Shown here in pieces: positions 53,929-62,007 of a stretch of 64,000 bases of DNA. The position numbers and the translations under genes are program-made. Under the pieces are notes generated by a model. It did not search any database. It was given only the letters and a program-made list of their open reading frames with translations, and was not told the DNA's origin. Source of the DNA: Pseudomonas salomonii (GTDB taxonomy: Bacteria; Pseudomonadota; Gammaproteobacteria; Pseudomonadales; Pseudomonadaceae). How positions within the stretch are numbered: the stretch's first letter is position 1; the number at the start of each line of letters is the position of its first letter. The stretch covers positions 372,001-436,000 of the forward strand of contig NZ_FNOX01000002.1 in the NCBI RefSeq assembly GCF_900107155.1, read 5' to 3'.

Positions 53929-54798
53929 TCACTCACTCCGGCGTTTTTTTTGCATTGCAGATGACCTTAGCCACCCCGAAAAACCCTTGTTGTTATTTCC
54001 ATCTTCCATTGCCGCGTAATAGACAAGTCGCAGGTGATGATCCTCATCAATTGTCAATTTTGAATGCTCAAATGCGACATGTCCCAGTTCCTCAATCCGT
54101 AAGCGTCGCCACCCAAGATCCGGACCGTGAATGTCTTGCTGCTGCCACCATTCCTTGAAGTCCGGAGAGACTTTTTCCAGATCCTTGATCAGTGCACAAA
54201 TGTCTGGCTCCTGCGTCGCCTTGACAAAATCTCTCCTGAAATGGGAAAGCATCTGGAGTGCTTGATCTTCCCAAGGATCGAAGAGCTCATGGGTGAAGGG
54301 ATCGGCAAACAGCATCCACAATAAATTGCGCCGCTCCGGGGCATGCGAGGAAAAGCGAAACACCTTGTCGGCAGCTTGATTCCAGGCCAACACGTCCCAT
54401 CGTAGGTTGATCACATAGGCGGGGCGTAATACCAGGTCTCTCATGAGCCGATGGATCACCTGTGGCACGACACACCACGTCTTACCGGGCTCAGCCGGAG
54501 GGCGCTGCTGAGCAAGAAGGTAGAGATAGCGTCGCTCGGCCGCATCCAGCTTCAAGACCCGCGCAAGGTTGTCCAAAAAGGTCGATGACACACTGATGTC
54601 GCGCCCCTGCTCCAGCCACGTGTACCAGGTCAGCCCGACGCCGGCCAACGCTGCCACCTCTTCGCGGCGCAACCCTGTCGTGCGACGGCGAGCCCCAGAC
54701 GGGAGTCCAACCTCTGAGGGCGTTAGCCGTTCGCGACGACTGCGTAAGAACTCGGCCAGTTCCTTTCTGACGCGATCCATATTCCGCGAGATGCTCAT
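53929..54798 (-). CDS. XRE-family regulator with MmyB-like ligand domain
   Basis: A 289-residue regulator starting at MSISRNMDRV; a longer frame adds 118 non-conserved residues and would cover the intergenic region. Residues 13-84 are the helix-turn-helix (RRTTGLRREEVAALAGVGLTWYTWLEQGRD), followed by a PAS-like MmyB domain (WNQAADKVF, NLLWMLFADP, GWRRLRIEELGHVAFEHSKL). Relatives are common in actinomycetes and proteobacteria and bind fatty-acid-like ligands. It is divergent from the aminolevulinate-synthase-like operon, the usual layout for a pathway-specific regulator. It is intact although everything to its left is decayed. Confidence 0.88.
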   Translation of the reverse strand: MSISRNMDRVRKELAEFLRSRRERLTPSEVGLPSGARRRTTGLRREEVAALAGVGLTWYTWLEQGRDISVSSTFLDNLARVLKLDAAERRYLYLLAQQRPPAEPGKTWCVVPQVIHRLMRDLVLRPAYVINLRWDVLAWNQAADKVFRFSSHAPERRNLLWMLFADPFTHELFDPWEDQALQMLSHFRRDFVKATQEPDICALIKDLEKVSPDFKEWWQQQDIHGPDLGWRRLRIEELGHVAFEHSKLTIDEDHHLRLVYYAAMEDGNNNKGFSGWLRSSAMQKKRRSE

Positions 54799-54951
54799 CC
54801 AATCACCCTTAGTAACAGCATAACCAGTTAAATTGTAATAGTTAAAAACGCCGCACACAATTACTTCGCTCGCCATCTCGGCCCTTTTTTGGCCGGCAGT
54901 AGATAGCAAACAAGCGCATACGAGGTGTGACAACAACAAGGAGAAATGAGC
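54799..54951. promoter_or_regulatory. Divergent control region of the aminolevulinate-synthase-like cluster
   Basis: The 153-base gap is AT-rich on the regulator side and contains the palindrome TAACCAGTTA (54821-54830) overlapping two AGTTAAA direct repeats 14 bases apart (54826 and 54840), a good operator candidate. Closer to the synthase gene is CGGCC-N6-GGCCG (54880-54895) with a T-rich loop. An AAGGAG lies eight bases ahead of the ATG at 54952. Confidence 0.5.
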
Positions 54952-56193
54952 ATGTACCAAAGTTTGCTGAGTGAAAAACTGAGTGAATTGAAAGCGTCCG
55001 GCCACTACCGGACTTTCGTGACCCTGAATCGGATCTGTGGGGAATATCCGCTGGCGCGGCTCGAAGGCGCAGGCGATCGTCCCGTCGTCATTTGGTGCAG
55101 CAATGACTATCTGGGCATGTCCCAGCATCCCGCCGTACGCCAGGCCATGCACGAGGCAATCGACGAGTACGGCGCCGGCTCAGGCGGTTCGCGCAATATC
55201 GGCGGGACCCACGGTCTCTATGACCAATTGGAAGACAGCCTGGCCGACTGGCATGGTAAGGAGGCAGCGCTGGTGTTCCCGACCGGCTTCAGCTCCAACG
55301 ACGCGACGTTGCAATGCCTGTTGCGGCAAATTTCCGATTGCGTGGTGATCAGCGATGAGAAGAACCATGCGTCCATTATCAACGGTGTTCGCGCGACCAG
55401 CGCCGAGCGCCAAGTGTTCCGTCACAACGATGTAGCTCATTTGGAGGAACTGCTGGCACGCTATCCGCGCGAACGCCCGAAAATCGTAGTATTCGAGTCG
55501 GTGTACTCCATGGACGGCGATGTGGCGCCCATCGCGGACATCGTGGCGCTGGCTCGCCGCCACAACGCGCTGACCTACCTGGACGAGGTGCATGCTGTGG
55601 GCATGTACGGTCCGCGGGGCGCCGGGCTGGCGGCGCACGTGGGTGTCGCCGATCAGGTGGACGTGATCCAAGGCACGATGGCAAAGGCGATCGGTGTGAT
55701 TGGCGGTTACATCGTCGGCGCTCAATGGTTGGTCGACGCCGTCCGCTCGTTCGCCACCGGCTTCATCTTCACTACGTCGCTGCCGCCGGCCGTGGCGGCC
55801 GGTTGTCTGGTCAGCGTCGAACACCTGAAGAGGCAGGCCGGCGAGCGTGACCGGCTGCATGTACAAACCCAGCGCTTGCGTCAGGCGCTGGCCTCGCGGC
55901 GCATTGCGGTGATGGCGTGCTCCACCACGCACGTGCTGCCAGTGCTGGTCGGCGACGCCGGCAAGTGCAAGGCTGCGGCGGAGCGGCTGCTGCGCATGCA
56001 TGGCATCTACCTGCAACCTATCAATTCCCCCTCGGTGGCGATGGGGACCGAACGCTTCCGCGTCAATGCCACGCCGAACCACACCGATGCGCAAATCGAC
56101 CAGCTCGCAGAGGCGCTGGAGGAGGTCTTTTTGCATTTCGACATTTCCCTGCTAGCGCATGGCGCCACCGGCGCCCTGCAGGAGGTGTCGTGA
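54952..56193 (+). CDS. 5-Aminolevulinate synthase-like PLP enzyme
   Basis: A 413-residue alpha-oxoamine synthase, closest to 5-aminolevulinate synthase: HYRTFVTLNR, WCSNDYLGM, ESVYSMDGD, DEVHAVGMYGPRG, and the PLP lysine Lys245 in GTMAKAIGVIGGY. The ATG at 54952 is used because AAGGAG is eight bases ahead; the ATG six bases earlier is too close. Where Rhodobacter ALAS has Thr83 (GSGGTRNISGT), a residue that restricts the pocket to glycine, this enzyme has Ser80 (GSGGSRNIGGT), suggesting a bulkier amino acid such as serine. Pseudomonads form aminolevulinate by the glutamyl-tRNA route, so this is a secondary-metabolism enzyme. First gene of a five-gene operon. Confidence 0.92.
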   Translation: MYQSLLSEKLSELKASGHYRTFVTLNRICGEYPLARLEGAGDRPVVIWCSNDYLGMSQHPAVRQAMHEAIDEYGAGSGGSRNIGGTHGLYDQLEDSLADWHGKEAALVFPTGFSSNDATLQCLLRQISDCVVISDEKNHASIINGVRATSAERQVFRHNDVAHLEELLARYPRERPKIVVFESVYSMDGDVAPIADIVALARRHNALTYLDEVHAVGMYGPRGAGLAAHVGVADQVDVIQGTMAKAIGVIGGYIVGAQWLVDAVRSFATGFIFTTSLPPAVAAGCLVSVEHLKRQAGERDRLHVQTQRLRQALASRRIAVMACSTTHVLPVLVGDAGKCKAAAERLLRMHGIYLQPINSPSVAMGTERFRVNATPNHTDAQIDQLAEALEEVFLHFDISLLAHGATGALQEVS

Positions 56194-56195
56194 AA

Positions 56196-56696
56196 ATGTC
56201 GAAGGAACTCTGGAAGATCCGCCCGGCCACGCCATCCGATATCGAGGTGCTGGTAGCATTGCGCGCGCATCTGCTGGATGGCACGTCGACGGCAAGCTAT
56301 GCGAGCCGCACGCCCGAGGAGCGTTTGAGCTGGAAAGCTGCCTATAGGGGCTGGCTGGAGCCGGTGCTGGCATGCGGTGAGCGCGTAAGAATTGTCGTCG
56401 CCGAGCGGAATAACGAGGTCGTGGCCTGCGCGACCGGCCTCATTTATCCGCGTCCGCCCGCGCCGGACTGCCTGAGCGGCTGGTACGGCTGGGTGCAATC
56501 GATGGTGGTGTCGAAGCCATGCCGGCGTCAGGGCATCGCCGAGCAGTTGATGCATGATCTGTTGCAGTGGTTCGCCGACCGCGGCGTGACCAAGGTGCAG
56601 TTGGAGACAACCCCGGCTGCTGGGGCGCTGTACCGCAAGCTGGGCTTCGTGCGCAGTGCAGAAGATTTGCTGAGTTTGTCGGGAGACCGGCCATGA
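56196..56696 (+). CDS. GNAT-family N-acetyltransferase
   Basis: A 166-residue GNAT protein. Acetyl-CoA loop: SMVVSKPCRRQGIAEQLM (about residues 102-119), then LYRKLGF near the end. Two starts are possible: GTG at 56190, overlapping the synthase stop codon (GTGA), or ATG at 56196; GGAGG at 56181 serves either. Its stop overlaps the next gene by four bases. In this operon it would acylate the alpha-amino group of the aminolevulinate-like product, masking it from porphobilinogen formation or self-condensation. The role is inferred from context. Confidence 0.88.
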   Translation: MSKELWKIRPATPSDIEVLVALRAHLLDGTSTASYASRTPEERLSWKAAYRGWLEPVLACGERVRIVVAERNNEVVACATGLIYPRPPAPDCLSGWYGWVQSMVVSKPCRRQGIAEQLMHDLLQWFADRGVTKVQLETTPAAGALYRKLGFVRSAEDLLSLSGDRP

Positions 56697-57766
56697 AGCT
56701 GTTGATCGTCGGACTGGGATATGCCGGAAAGCGCTATCAGCGAGCCTTCCGCCATCTTGCGGGAACATTGGATCTGCCGCTCGACATAGCTTACGTGGCA
56801 CGCCAGCAACGCATAGGCGAAGCCCTGCCGTACTACCCGGATGTCCCTCGGGCTCTGGCCGAATTCCATCCCGACGTAGTGGTGGTCAGCGTCAACGATC
56901 ATGCGCACGTGGGCATCCTGCACAACCTAGCCGGCTTCGCTGGCTTCGTGCTTTGCGAGAAGCCGCTGGCGGCGCCGGGGGATGACTGGCGCAGCGCTTG
57001 CGCCGGGCTGGCGAGCGCCCAGGGCTTCGCACTGGACTTGGTGGAACGCTACTCAGAGGCCAGTCTGCGACTGAAAGAGAGGGTGGACGGTCAAGCGTGG
57101 TCGCTAATCCGCGCCAGCTTCCATTGGGGTAAAGATCGGCTGAACGATTACCGTCCCACCTGCGGGGTGAGCAGTGAGGTCATCCATGCTCTGGACTTGG
57201 TGCAGTGGATCGGCGCGCCCGGCGCAACCTTTCACCTACGGCAGGCGATCGGCATCGGCTCGGACTTTTCCCTCTCCGGCCCCGATGTGCCAGATACAGT
57301 ATTGCTCACAGCGGCCCTGGGCGGGGCGGTGATAACCGGCTATAGCAGCTTTGTCAACATCCAACGGCAACGCACCTTGGACTTCTCGTTCTCCGATCCG
57401 GCCGGCCGGATTTTCCATGCACGCATCGTCTACGACACCCCGGCCTGGGACCATGACGAATTGCGCATTTGGACCCGCGACGGCGACGGGCGGGAGGTGC
57501 TGGTGGACGCCTTCCGGACCGCCCCGAGCGAGGGCGGACTCGAAACGCTGCTCAAGCTGTCGCGCCTGTGCGAAGACGTTGCGCGCGTGACTGAGCTGGG
57601 CGGCGCACCTCGGCAACCGTTCGCCGACCTCGACGAGGCGATCCGCCTGCAGTCTTTGCTCGACGGCATCGGCCAGCAAATCGTCACGCGGCCGCTCGCC
57701 CGCTATGTACGTGGCGCGGAGCGATTGCTCATTCCCAAGAGCGCAGATCTCGAGAGTTTGGGCTAA
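56693..57766 (+). CDS. Gfo/Idh/MocA-family oxidoreductase
   Basis: A 357-residue NAD(P)-dependent oxidoreductase. The N-terminal Rossmann motif is GLGYAG (7-12) and the catalytic EKP motif (CEKPLA, 89-91) is intact, followed by ALDLVERYSEA and the C-terminal beta-sheet domain. ATG overlaps the stop of the GNAT gene (ATGA), so translation is coupled. It could oxidise or reduce the keto/hydroxy group of the biosynthetic intermediate, or perform a redox-assisted elimination, as some family members do. Substrate not known. Confidence 0.87.
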   Translation: MKLLIVGLGYAGKRYQRAFRHLAGTLDLPLDIAYVARQQRIGEALPYYPDVPRALAEFHPDVVVVSVNDHAHVGILHNLAGFAGFVLCEKPLAAPGDDWRSACAGLASAQGFALDLVERYSEASLRLKERVDGQAWSLIRASFHWGKDRLNDYRPTCGVSSEVIHALDLVQWIGAPGATFHLRQAIGIGSDFSLSGPDVPDTVLLTAALGGAVITGYSSFVNIQRQRTLDFSFSDPAGRIFHARIVYDTPAWDHDELRIWTRDGDGREVLVDAFRTAPSEGGLETLLKLSRLCEDVARVTELGGAPRQPFADLDEAIRLQSLLDGIGQQIVTRPLARYVRGAERLLIPKSADLESLG

Positions 57767-57793
57767 AGCTAACAACCATTTCAGGAGTGACTT

Positions 57794-59647
57794 ATGTGCG
57801 GAATGACCGGCTGGCTTGCGTTCAGCCACGACCTGACGGCGCACCGTGATACTTTGCAGCGCATGACCGATACGCTGGCACCGCGCGGCCCCGATGCGCA
57901 GGGCTTGTGGATCGACGGCCCAATCGGGCTGGGGCATCGGCGCCTGTCGATCATTGATCTGGAGGGCGGCCGCCAACCGATGGCCGCCGGTCATGGTGGC
58001 CAGCGTGCCGCCGCAGTCATCAGTTACACGGGAGAGGTTTATAACTTCCCGGAGCTGCGCCACGAGTTGCTGGAACGTGGCCACCGCTTCGAAACCCGCA
58101 GCGACACCGAGGTGGTATTGCGCGCCTACTTGGAATGGGGCGTGGCATTCGTTGAACGGCTCAACGGCATGTACGCCTTCGCCCTATGGGACCGTCTAAC
58201 GCAGCAACTGCTGCTGGTGCGCGACCGGATGGGCGTGAAGCCACTTTACTACTTCGAGACCGATGACGGTGTGGTGTTCGGTTCCGAACCCAAAGCCTTG
58301 CTCGCCAACCCCAAAGTCCCGCGCAAGGTGAATGCCGATGGGCTGCGCGAAGTGCTGGAGATGGTCAAAACCCCGGGCCAAGCGATCTTCACCGGCATGC
58401 GAGAGGTGCTGCCGGGCGAACTCGTCAAGGTCAGCCGCGCGGGGCTGTCGCGCCACCGCTATTGGGCACTGCAGGCCTTTGAGCACGAGCACACACTGGA
58501 GCAGACCATTCACCACACCCGCGATCTGCTGGAGGACATCGTCGATCGTCAGATTGTCGCTGACGTGCCGTTGTGTAGCCTGCTATCTGGCGGACTCGAT
58601 TCCTCGATCATCACCGCCCTGGCTTCCAAGAAACTGCTGGCCGCGGGCAAGAACAACATCTACTCGTTCTCGGTAGACTTTGCCGACCACGGCGGAGGCT
58701 TTACCAGCGATGCGGTGCGCGGTACCCCCGATGCGCCCTATGTGCGTGACCTGGTGCAGCGCATCGGTTCCACCCATGGCGAAATCGTGCTGAACAGCAG
58801 CGAGCTGGCCGATCCGGCACTGCGCACCAAGATCGTTCAGGCGCTAGACCTGCCGCCTGCGTTCTGGGGTGACATGTGGCCCTCGCTGTACCGCCTGTTC
58901 CAGGAGATTCGCCGGCATTCTACCGTGGCCCTGTCCGGCGAGTCGGCCGATGAAGTGTTCGGCGGCTACCGATGGTTCCATGATCCAGAGGCGATCGCTG
59001 CCCAGACGTTTCCGTGGCTGACATCGGTCACTGGCAAGTACTTCGATGGCAAGACACTGTTCGCACAAGACGTGTTGGACACCCTGCAGATGGGCAGCTT
59101 TCTGCGCGACAGTTACAGCCAGGCGCTGGCCCAGGCCTCCGTACTGCCTGGTGAGGATGCGACCAACCGGCGCATGCGACAAATGAGCTACGTGAATCTG
59201 ACACGCTTCGTACAGACTCTGCTCGACCGCAAAGATCGCATGAGCATGGCGGTGGGTCTCGAGGTGCGCGTGCCGTTCTGCGACCACCGCCTGGTTGAGT
59301 ACGCCTTCAACATTCCTTGGGAGATGAAGTCCTTCGACGGCAGGGAGAAGAGCATCCTGCGCGCTGCGACTCGCGACCTGCTGCCCGACAGTATCTCTGA
59401 GCGAGTCAAGAGTCCGTACCCCTCGACGCAAGACCCGGCCTATGAGCGGGGGCTGCGCGAGGCGTTGGTCGCGATCCTAGCCGATCCAAAAGCGCCAGTG
59501 CTGCAACTGCTTGATCCTAAACGTATCGCAAACACCCTTGCCAAGCCCCTCGGGAATCTGTCGCCCATGTACGACCGCATGGGGATGGAGCTGGCCATCG
59601 GCCTGAATACCTGGCTCGCCGAATACCGAGTCGAACTTGTCCTTTAA
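57794..59647 (+). CDS. Class II glutamine-dependent asparagine synthetase-like amidotransferase
   Basis: A 617-residue AsnB-family protein with both halves intact. Cys2 (MCGMTGW) is the glutaminase nucleophile; RGPDAQG and GHRRLSI are class II GATase blocks. The synthetase half has the PP-loop SGGLDSS (265-271), SGESADEVFGGY and a DRKDRMSMAVGLEVRVPF segment. It adenylates a carboxylate and transfers ammonia. In this operon the target may be the carboxylate or an activated group of the aminolevulinate-like compound, rather than aspartate. It starts 27 bases after the oxidoreductase with CAGGAG as ribosome site. Length and layout resemble actinobacterial AsnB proteins. Confidence 0.88.
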   Translation: MCGMTGWLAFSHDLTAHRDTLQRMTDTLAPRGPDAQGLWIDGPIGLGHRRLSIIDLEGGRQPMAAGHGGQRAAAVISYTGEVYNFPELRHELLERGHRFETRSDTEVVLRAYLEWGVAFVERLNGMYAFALWDRLTQQLLLVRDRMGVKPLYYFETDDGVVFGSEPKALLANPKVPRKVNADGLREVLEMVKTPGQAIFTGMREVLPGELVKVSRAGLSRHRYWALQAFEHEHTLEQTIHHTRDLLEDIVDRQIVADVPLCSLLSGGLDSSIITALASKKLLAAGKNNIYSFSVDFADHGGGFTSDAVRGTPDAPYVRDLVQRIGSTHGEIVLNSSELADPALRTKIVQALDLPPAFWGDMWPSLYRLFQEIRRHSTVALSGESADEVFGGYRWFHDPEAIAAQTFPWLTSVTGKYFDGKTLFAQDVLDTLQMGSFLRDSYSQALAQASVLPGEDATNRRMRQMSYVNLTRFVQTLLDRKDRMSMAVGLEVRVPFCDHRLVEYAFNIPWEMKSFDGREKSILRAATRDLLPDSISERVKSPYPSTQDPAYERGLREALVAILADPKAPVLQLLDPKRIANTLAKPLGNLSPMYDRMGMELAIGLNTWLAEYRVELVL

Positions 59648-59711
59648 CCCATTGCCGTGAGGCGCGCACCGAGATGTGCGTCCCTACGCTCTTTTCTTTT
59701 AGGAGCTTCCC

Positions 59712-60902
59712 ATGTCGCGTCCTGCGCAATCCCCAGTCTACCTTGTCGCCCTAGGTGCCTTCGCTTTGGGCATGGCCTCGTACGTTACCGCTGGCCTGAT
59801 TCCCATGATCGAAGCAGCCTTCGCGGTACCCGTCGCGCTCGCGGCGCAACTGGTGACCGCTTTCACCCTGGCCTACGGTCTAGGCTCGCCTCTGTTCGTC
59901 GCGCTGCTGCCTGCTAGTCGGCAGCGAGGTGGTTTGCTGTTCGCACTCGGATTGTTTGTGCTCGCCAACGCAGCCAGTGCCTTGGCGACCGACTTCAATG
60001 CGCTGCTGGTCTTCCGCGCCTTGGCCGGTATTGGCGCCGGCGTATACCTTGCGATGGGAATTGCTGCCTCGGCGGCGTTGTCACCGCCGAACCAGCGGGG
60101 CAAAGCGATCGCAGTGATCATGGGGGGGATGGCCAGCGGCACCGTGCTGGGTGTGCCGCTAAGCCTGCTGTTGGCCGAGCGTCTCGGCTGGGCCTCGGCC
60201 CTATGGCTGGTCGCCGCCTTGGGCGCTATCTCCCTGGTGGGACTGGCGCTGAGGCTACCTGTGTTTCCAGCCCCAGCGGCCACGCCACTCAAGGCCAAGC
60301 TGGCTCTGCTGACGGATGGTCACGTGGCCTCGCTCCTGCTGGTATCACTGCTGGCGGCAGTCGCCAGCCTGGGTATGTACACCTTCATATCGCCGTTGCT
60401 GGCTGCAAGCCCGAGCGCCGCTCGATCGGTGACACCTTACCTGTGGGTATGGGGCGCTGGAGGCGTGCTTGGCAGCTTTCTCATCGGTCCGCTGGTGGAT
60501 CGTGTCAAAGGCCCGGTGCTGACCCTGTGGATTATGATCATCCTGGCTGCAGCGCTGTTCCTGCTCCCAGTGACGGCGTCAATGGGTGCTTGGTTGGTGA
60601 TGCTTCCGATCGCTGCCTGGGGCGCGGTGGGATGGGCCCTGCAGGTGCCGCAGAACAATGAGCTGATCAAGGCGCGCGAGCGCCAAGGCGACGGCAATCT
60701 GGCCGTGGCACTTAACGAGTCGGCGTTGTACTTAGGCAGCGCCATCGGTGCGGCGCTGGGCGGGGTGCTGCTGCTTCAACAATGGCCTGCGGGAGCCTTG
60801 GCCAGTAGTGCGGGTGCAGTGGCCGTGCTTGGAGTCCTGGTGCAGTGGCTAAACCTGCGCCGGCACCCGGAGCTGGCACGCAGCCGAGTCAGCTCTCGCT
60901 GA
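59712..60902 (+). CDS. MFS exporter (DHA1/AraJ-CmlA type)
   Basis: A 396-residue major facilitator with twelve hydrophobic helices, including LVTAFTLAYGLGSPLF and the DHA1-type motif C region GIAASAALSPPNQRGKAIAV-MGG-ASGTVLGVPLS. TTAGGAG precedes the ATG at 64 bases from the amidotransferase gene. This class exports drugs, sugars and amino-acid-like molecules. As last gene of the cluster it is expected to export the product and protect the producer. No terminator was seen before the LysR remnant. Confidence 0.88.
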   Translation: MSRPAQSPVYLVALGAFALGMASYVTAGLIPMIEAAFAVPVALAAQLVTAFTLAYGLGSPLFVALLPASRQRGGLLFALGLFVLANAASALATDFNALLVFRALAGIGAGVYLAMGIAASAALSPPNQRGKAIAVIMGGMASGTVLGVPLSLLLAERLGWASALWLVAALGAISLVGLALRLPVFPAPAATPLKAKLALLTDGHVASLLLVSLLAAVASLGMYTFISPLLAASPSAARSVTPYLWVWGAGGVLGSFLIGPLVDRVKGPVLTLWIMIILAAALFLLPVTASMGAWLVMLPIAAWGAVGWALQVPQNNELIKARERQGDGNLAVALNESALYLGSAIGAALGGVLLLQQWPAGALASSAGAVAVLGVLVQWLNLRRHPELARSRVSSR

Positions 60903-60931
60903 AGGCCCGGCAGCATTATGGGAGCTGAACG

Positions 60932-61672
60932 ATGGAACTGCGCCATCTGCGCCATCTGCGCTGTTTCGGTGTCTTGGCCGAAGAGCTGCACTTCACGCGG
61001 GCCGCCGAACGCCTCCATATCGAACAGCCCCCTTTTTCGCAGACTATCAAGGAGCTTGAGGATGATTTTTTTTTGGGGGGGCCCTTCGATCGGGATCGTA
61101 GAGCAGTTCAGCCAACCGCAACTGGCGCCGCTTTCTTGCAAGGCCCGCCGAGACTATTGGAACAGGCCCGAGAGAATGCCAAGGCCATCGCGGCCGGTTT
61201 ACGGAGCAACCTGCGAATCGTATTGTCCGATGCCGCGGTCGCCCACAACAGTCCGCGTTTCTGGCCCATTGTCATGAATAAGGAACCGGGAAATGAAAGA
61301 AGGCTGACCGAGGTTACGTTGGCCGAGCAGTTGCGGGATTTACGCTAAGGCGGCTTCACGGCTGGATTTGCATACACCGCCGGGATCAATAATGACACTG
61401 TTGCCGAACAACTTTCGCAAGACTCGTTGGTCATTGCGGCACCGACTCGACATGAACTGTTAGTCCGTAACCTAATGATGCTGCCGGTCAGGCCTGAAGG
61501 TTCCGAACACTTGATGGACGCCGCAGGCCGCCTATGTGCGCCGAAGGAAGACCTTCTCCGGCAAGGAAGAGAGGTCTATGAATCAGAAATACTGAGTTTA
61601 ATCGGACAGCTCAACCATGGAGTTGCGACCCTTTTTGCGAGGAAGCCCTCATCGCTATTTTGCCGCTGCTGA
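60932..61672 (+). pseudogene. Broken LysR-family regulator
   Basis: The start is a standard LysR N-terminus (MELRHLRHLRCFGVLAEELHFTRAAERLHIEQPP). A homopolymer tract (nine T then seven G, 61065-61081) changes the usual ELEDDLG--LFDRD sequence to DDFFLGGPFDRD. Thereafter LRIVLSD and LAEQLRDLR are as expected, but TAA follows at 61346. The same frame goes on with GGFTAGFAYTAG and LVIAAPTRHELL and then becomes unrecognisable (EGSEHLMDAAGRLCAPKED). The gene is truncated and degenerate, and marks the boundary toward the integrative element. It might once have regulated the MFS gene. Confidence 0.8.
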
Positions 61673-62007
61673 AGTGTGTGCCTGCGCGGTTGAGCACGAT
61701 GATGGGGTAGGCTCAGCGCCACGTCATTACGACGACCAGAGCCAAACTTTGTCGCAGGCGGCAAACGCTCAGCCGTGAGTAAACGGTAATGCGCGACGCG
61801 GAACCGTATTCGAATATTAGGCTCATCAGCCGTATCTTGGATTAACTTGCAATGCCTATTGCATCTTTATATATCGGAAAACAACTTGCTAAATGGAGTG
61901 ACCTCGCCGATTTTGTAAACCTCGGAACATCTAGCGTGAGTAGTTAGTTATGATTGATAGGCAGTCGGTGAGAGGCCTATCCATTAGAAATGGAGGTCCG
62001 CCACGTT
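61673..62007. other. Junction region between cluster remnants and integrative element
   Basis: About 335 bases with no convincing gene. The right half is AT-rich (TTTATATATCGGAAAAC). No tRNA 3' end, direct repeat or integrase gene was found here, so the attachment site is either beyond the window or unrecognised. It includes GGAGG before the next gene. Confidence 0.35.

Noticed and set aside
55180..56136. Minus-strand open frame (318 codons) opposite the ALAS-like gene
   Set aside because: Antisense shadow; no family resemblance, and the plus-strand PLP enzyme is unmistakable.
54952..60902. C5N-unit (2-amino-3-hydroxycyclopentenone) biosynthesis as in manumycin-type clusters
   Set aside because: That route pairs ALAS with an acyl-CoA ligase for cyclisation and an amide synthase; neither is here. 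A GNAT, oxidoreductase, amidotransferase and exporter fit an open-chain ALA analogue better.
61673..62007. tRNA gene or attachment site at the element boundary
   Set aside because: No cloverleaf, T-loop consensus or direct repeat was seen in this gap.
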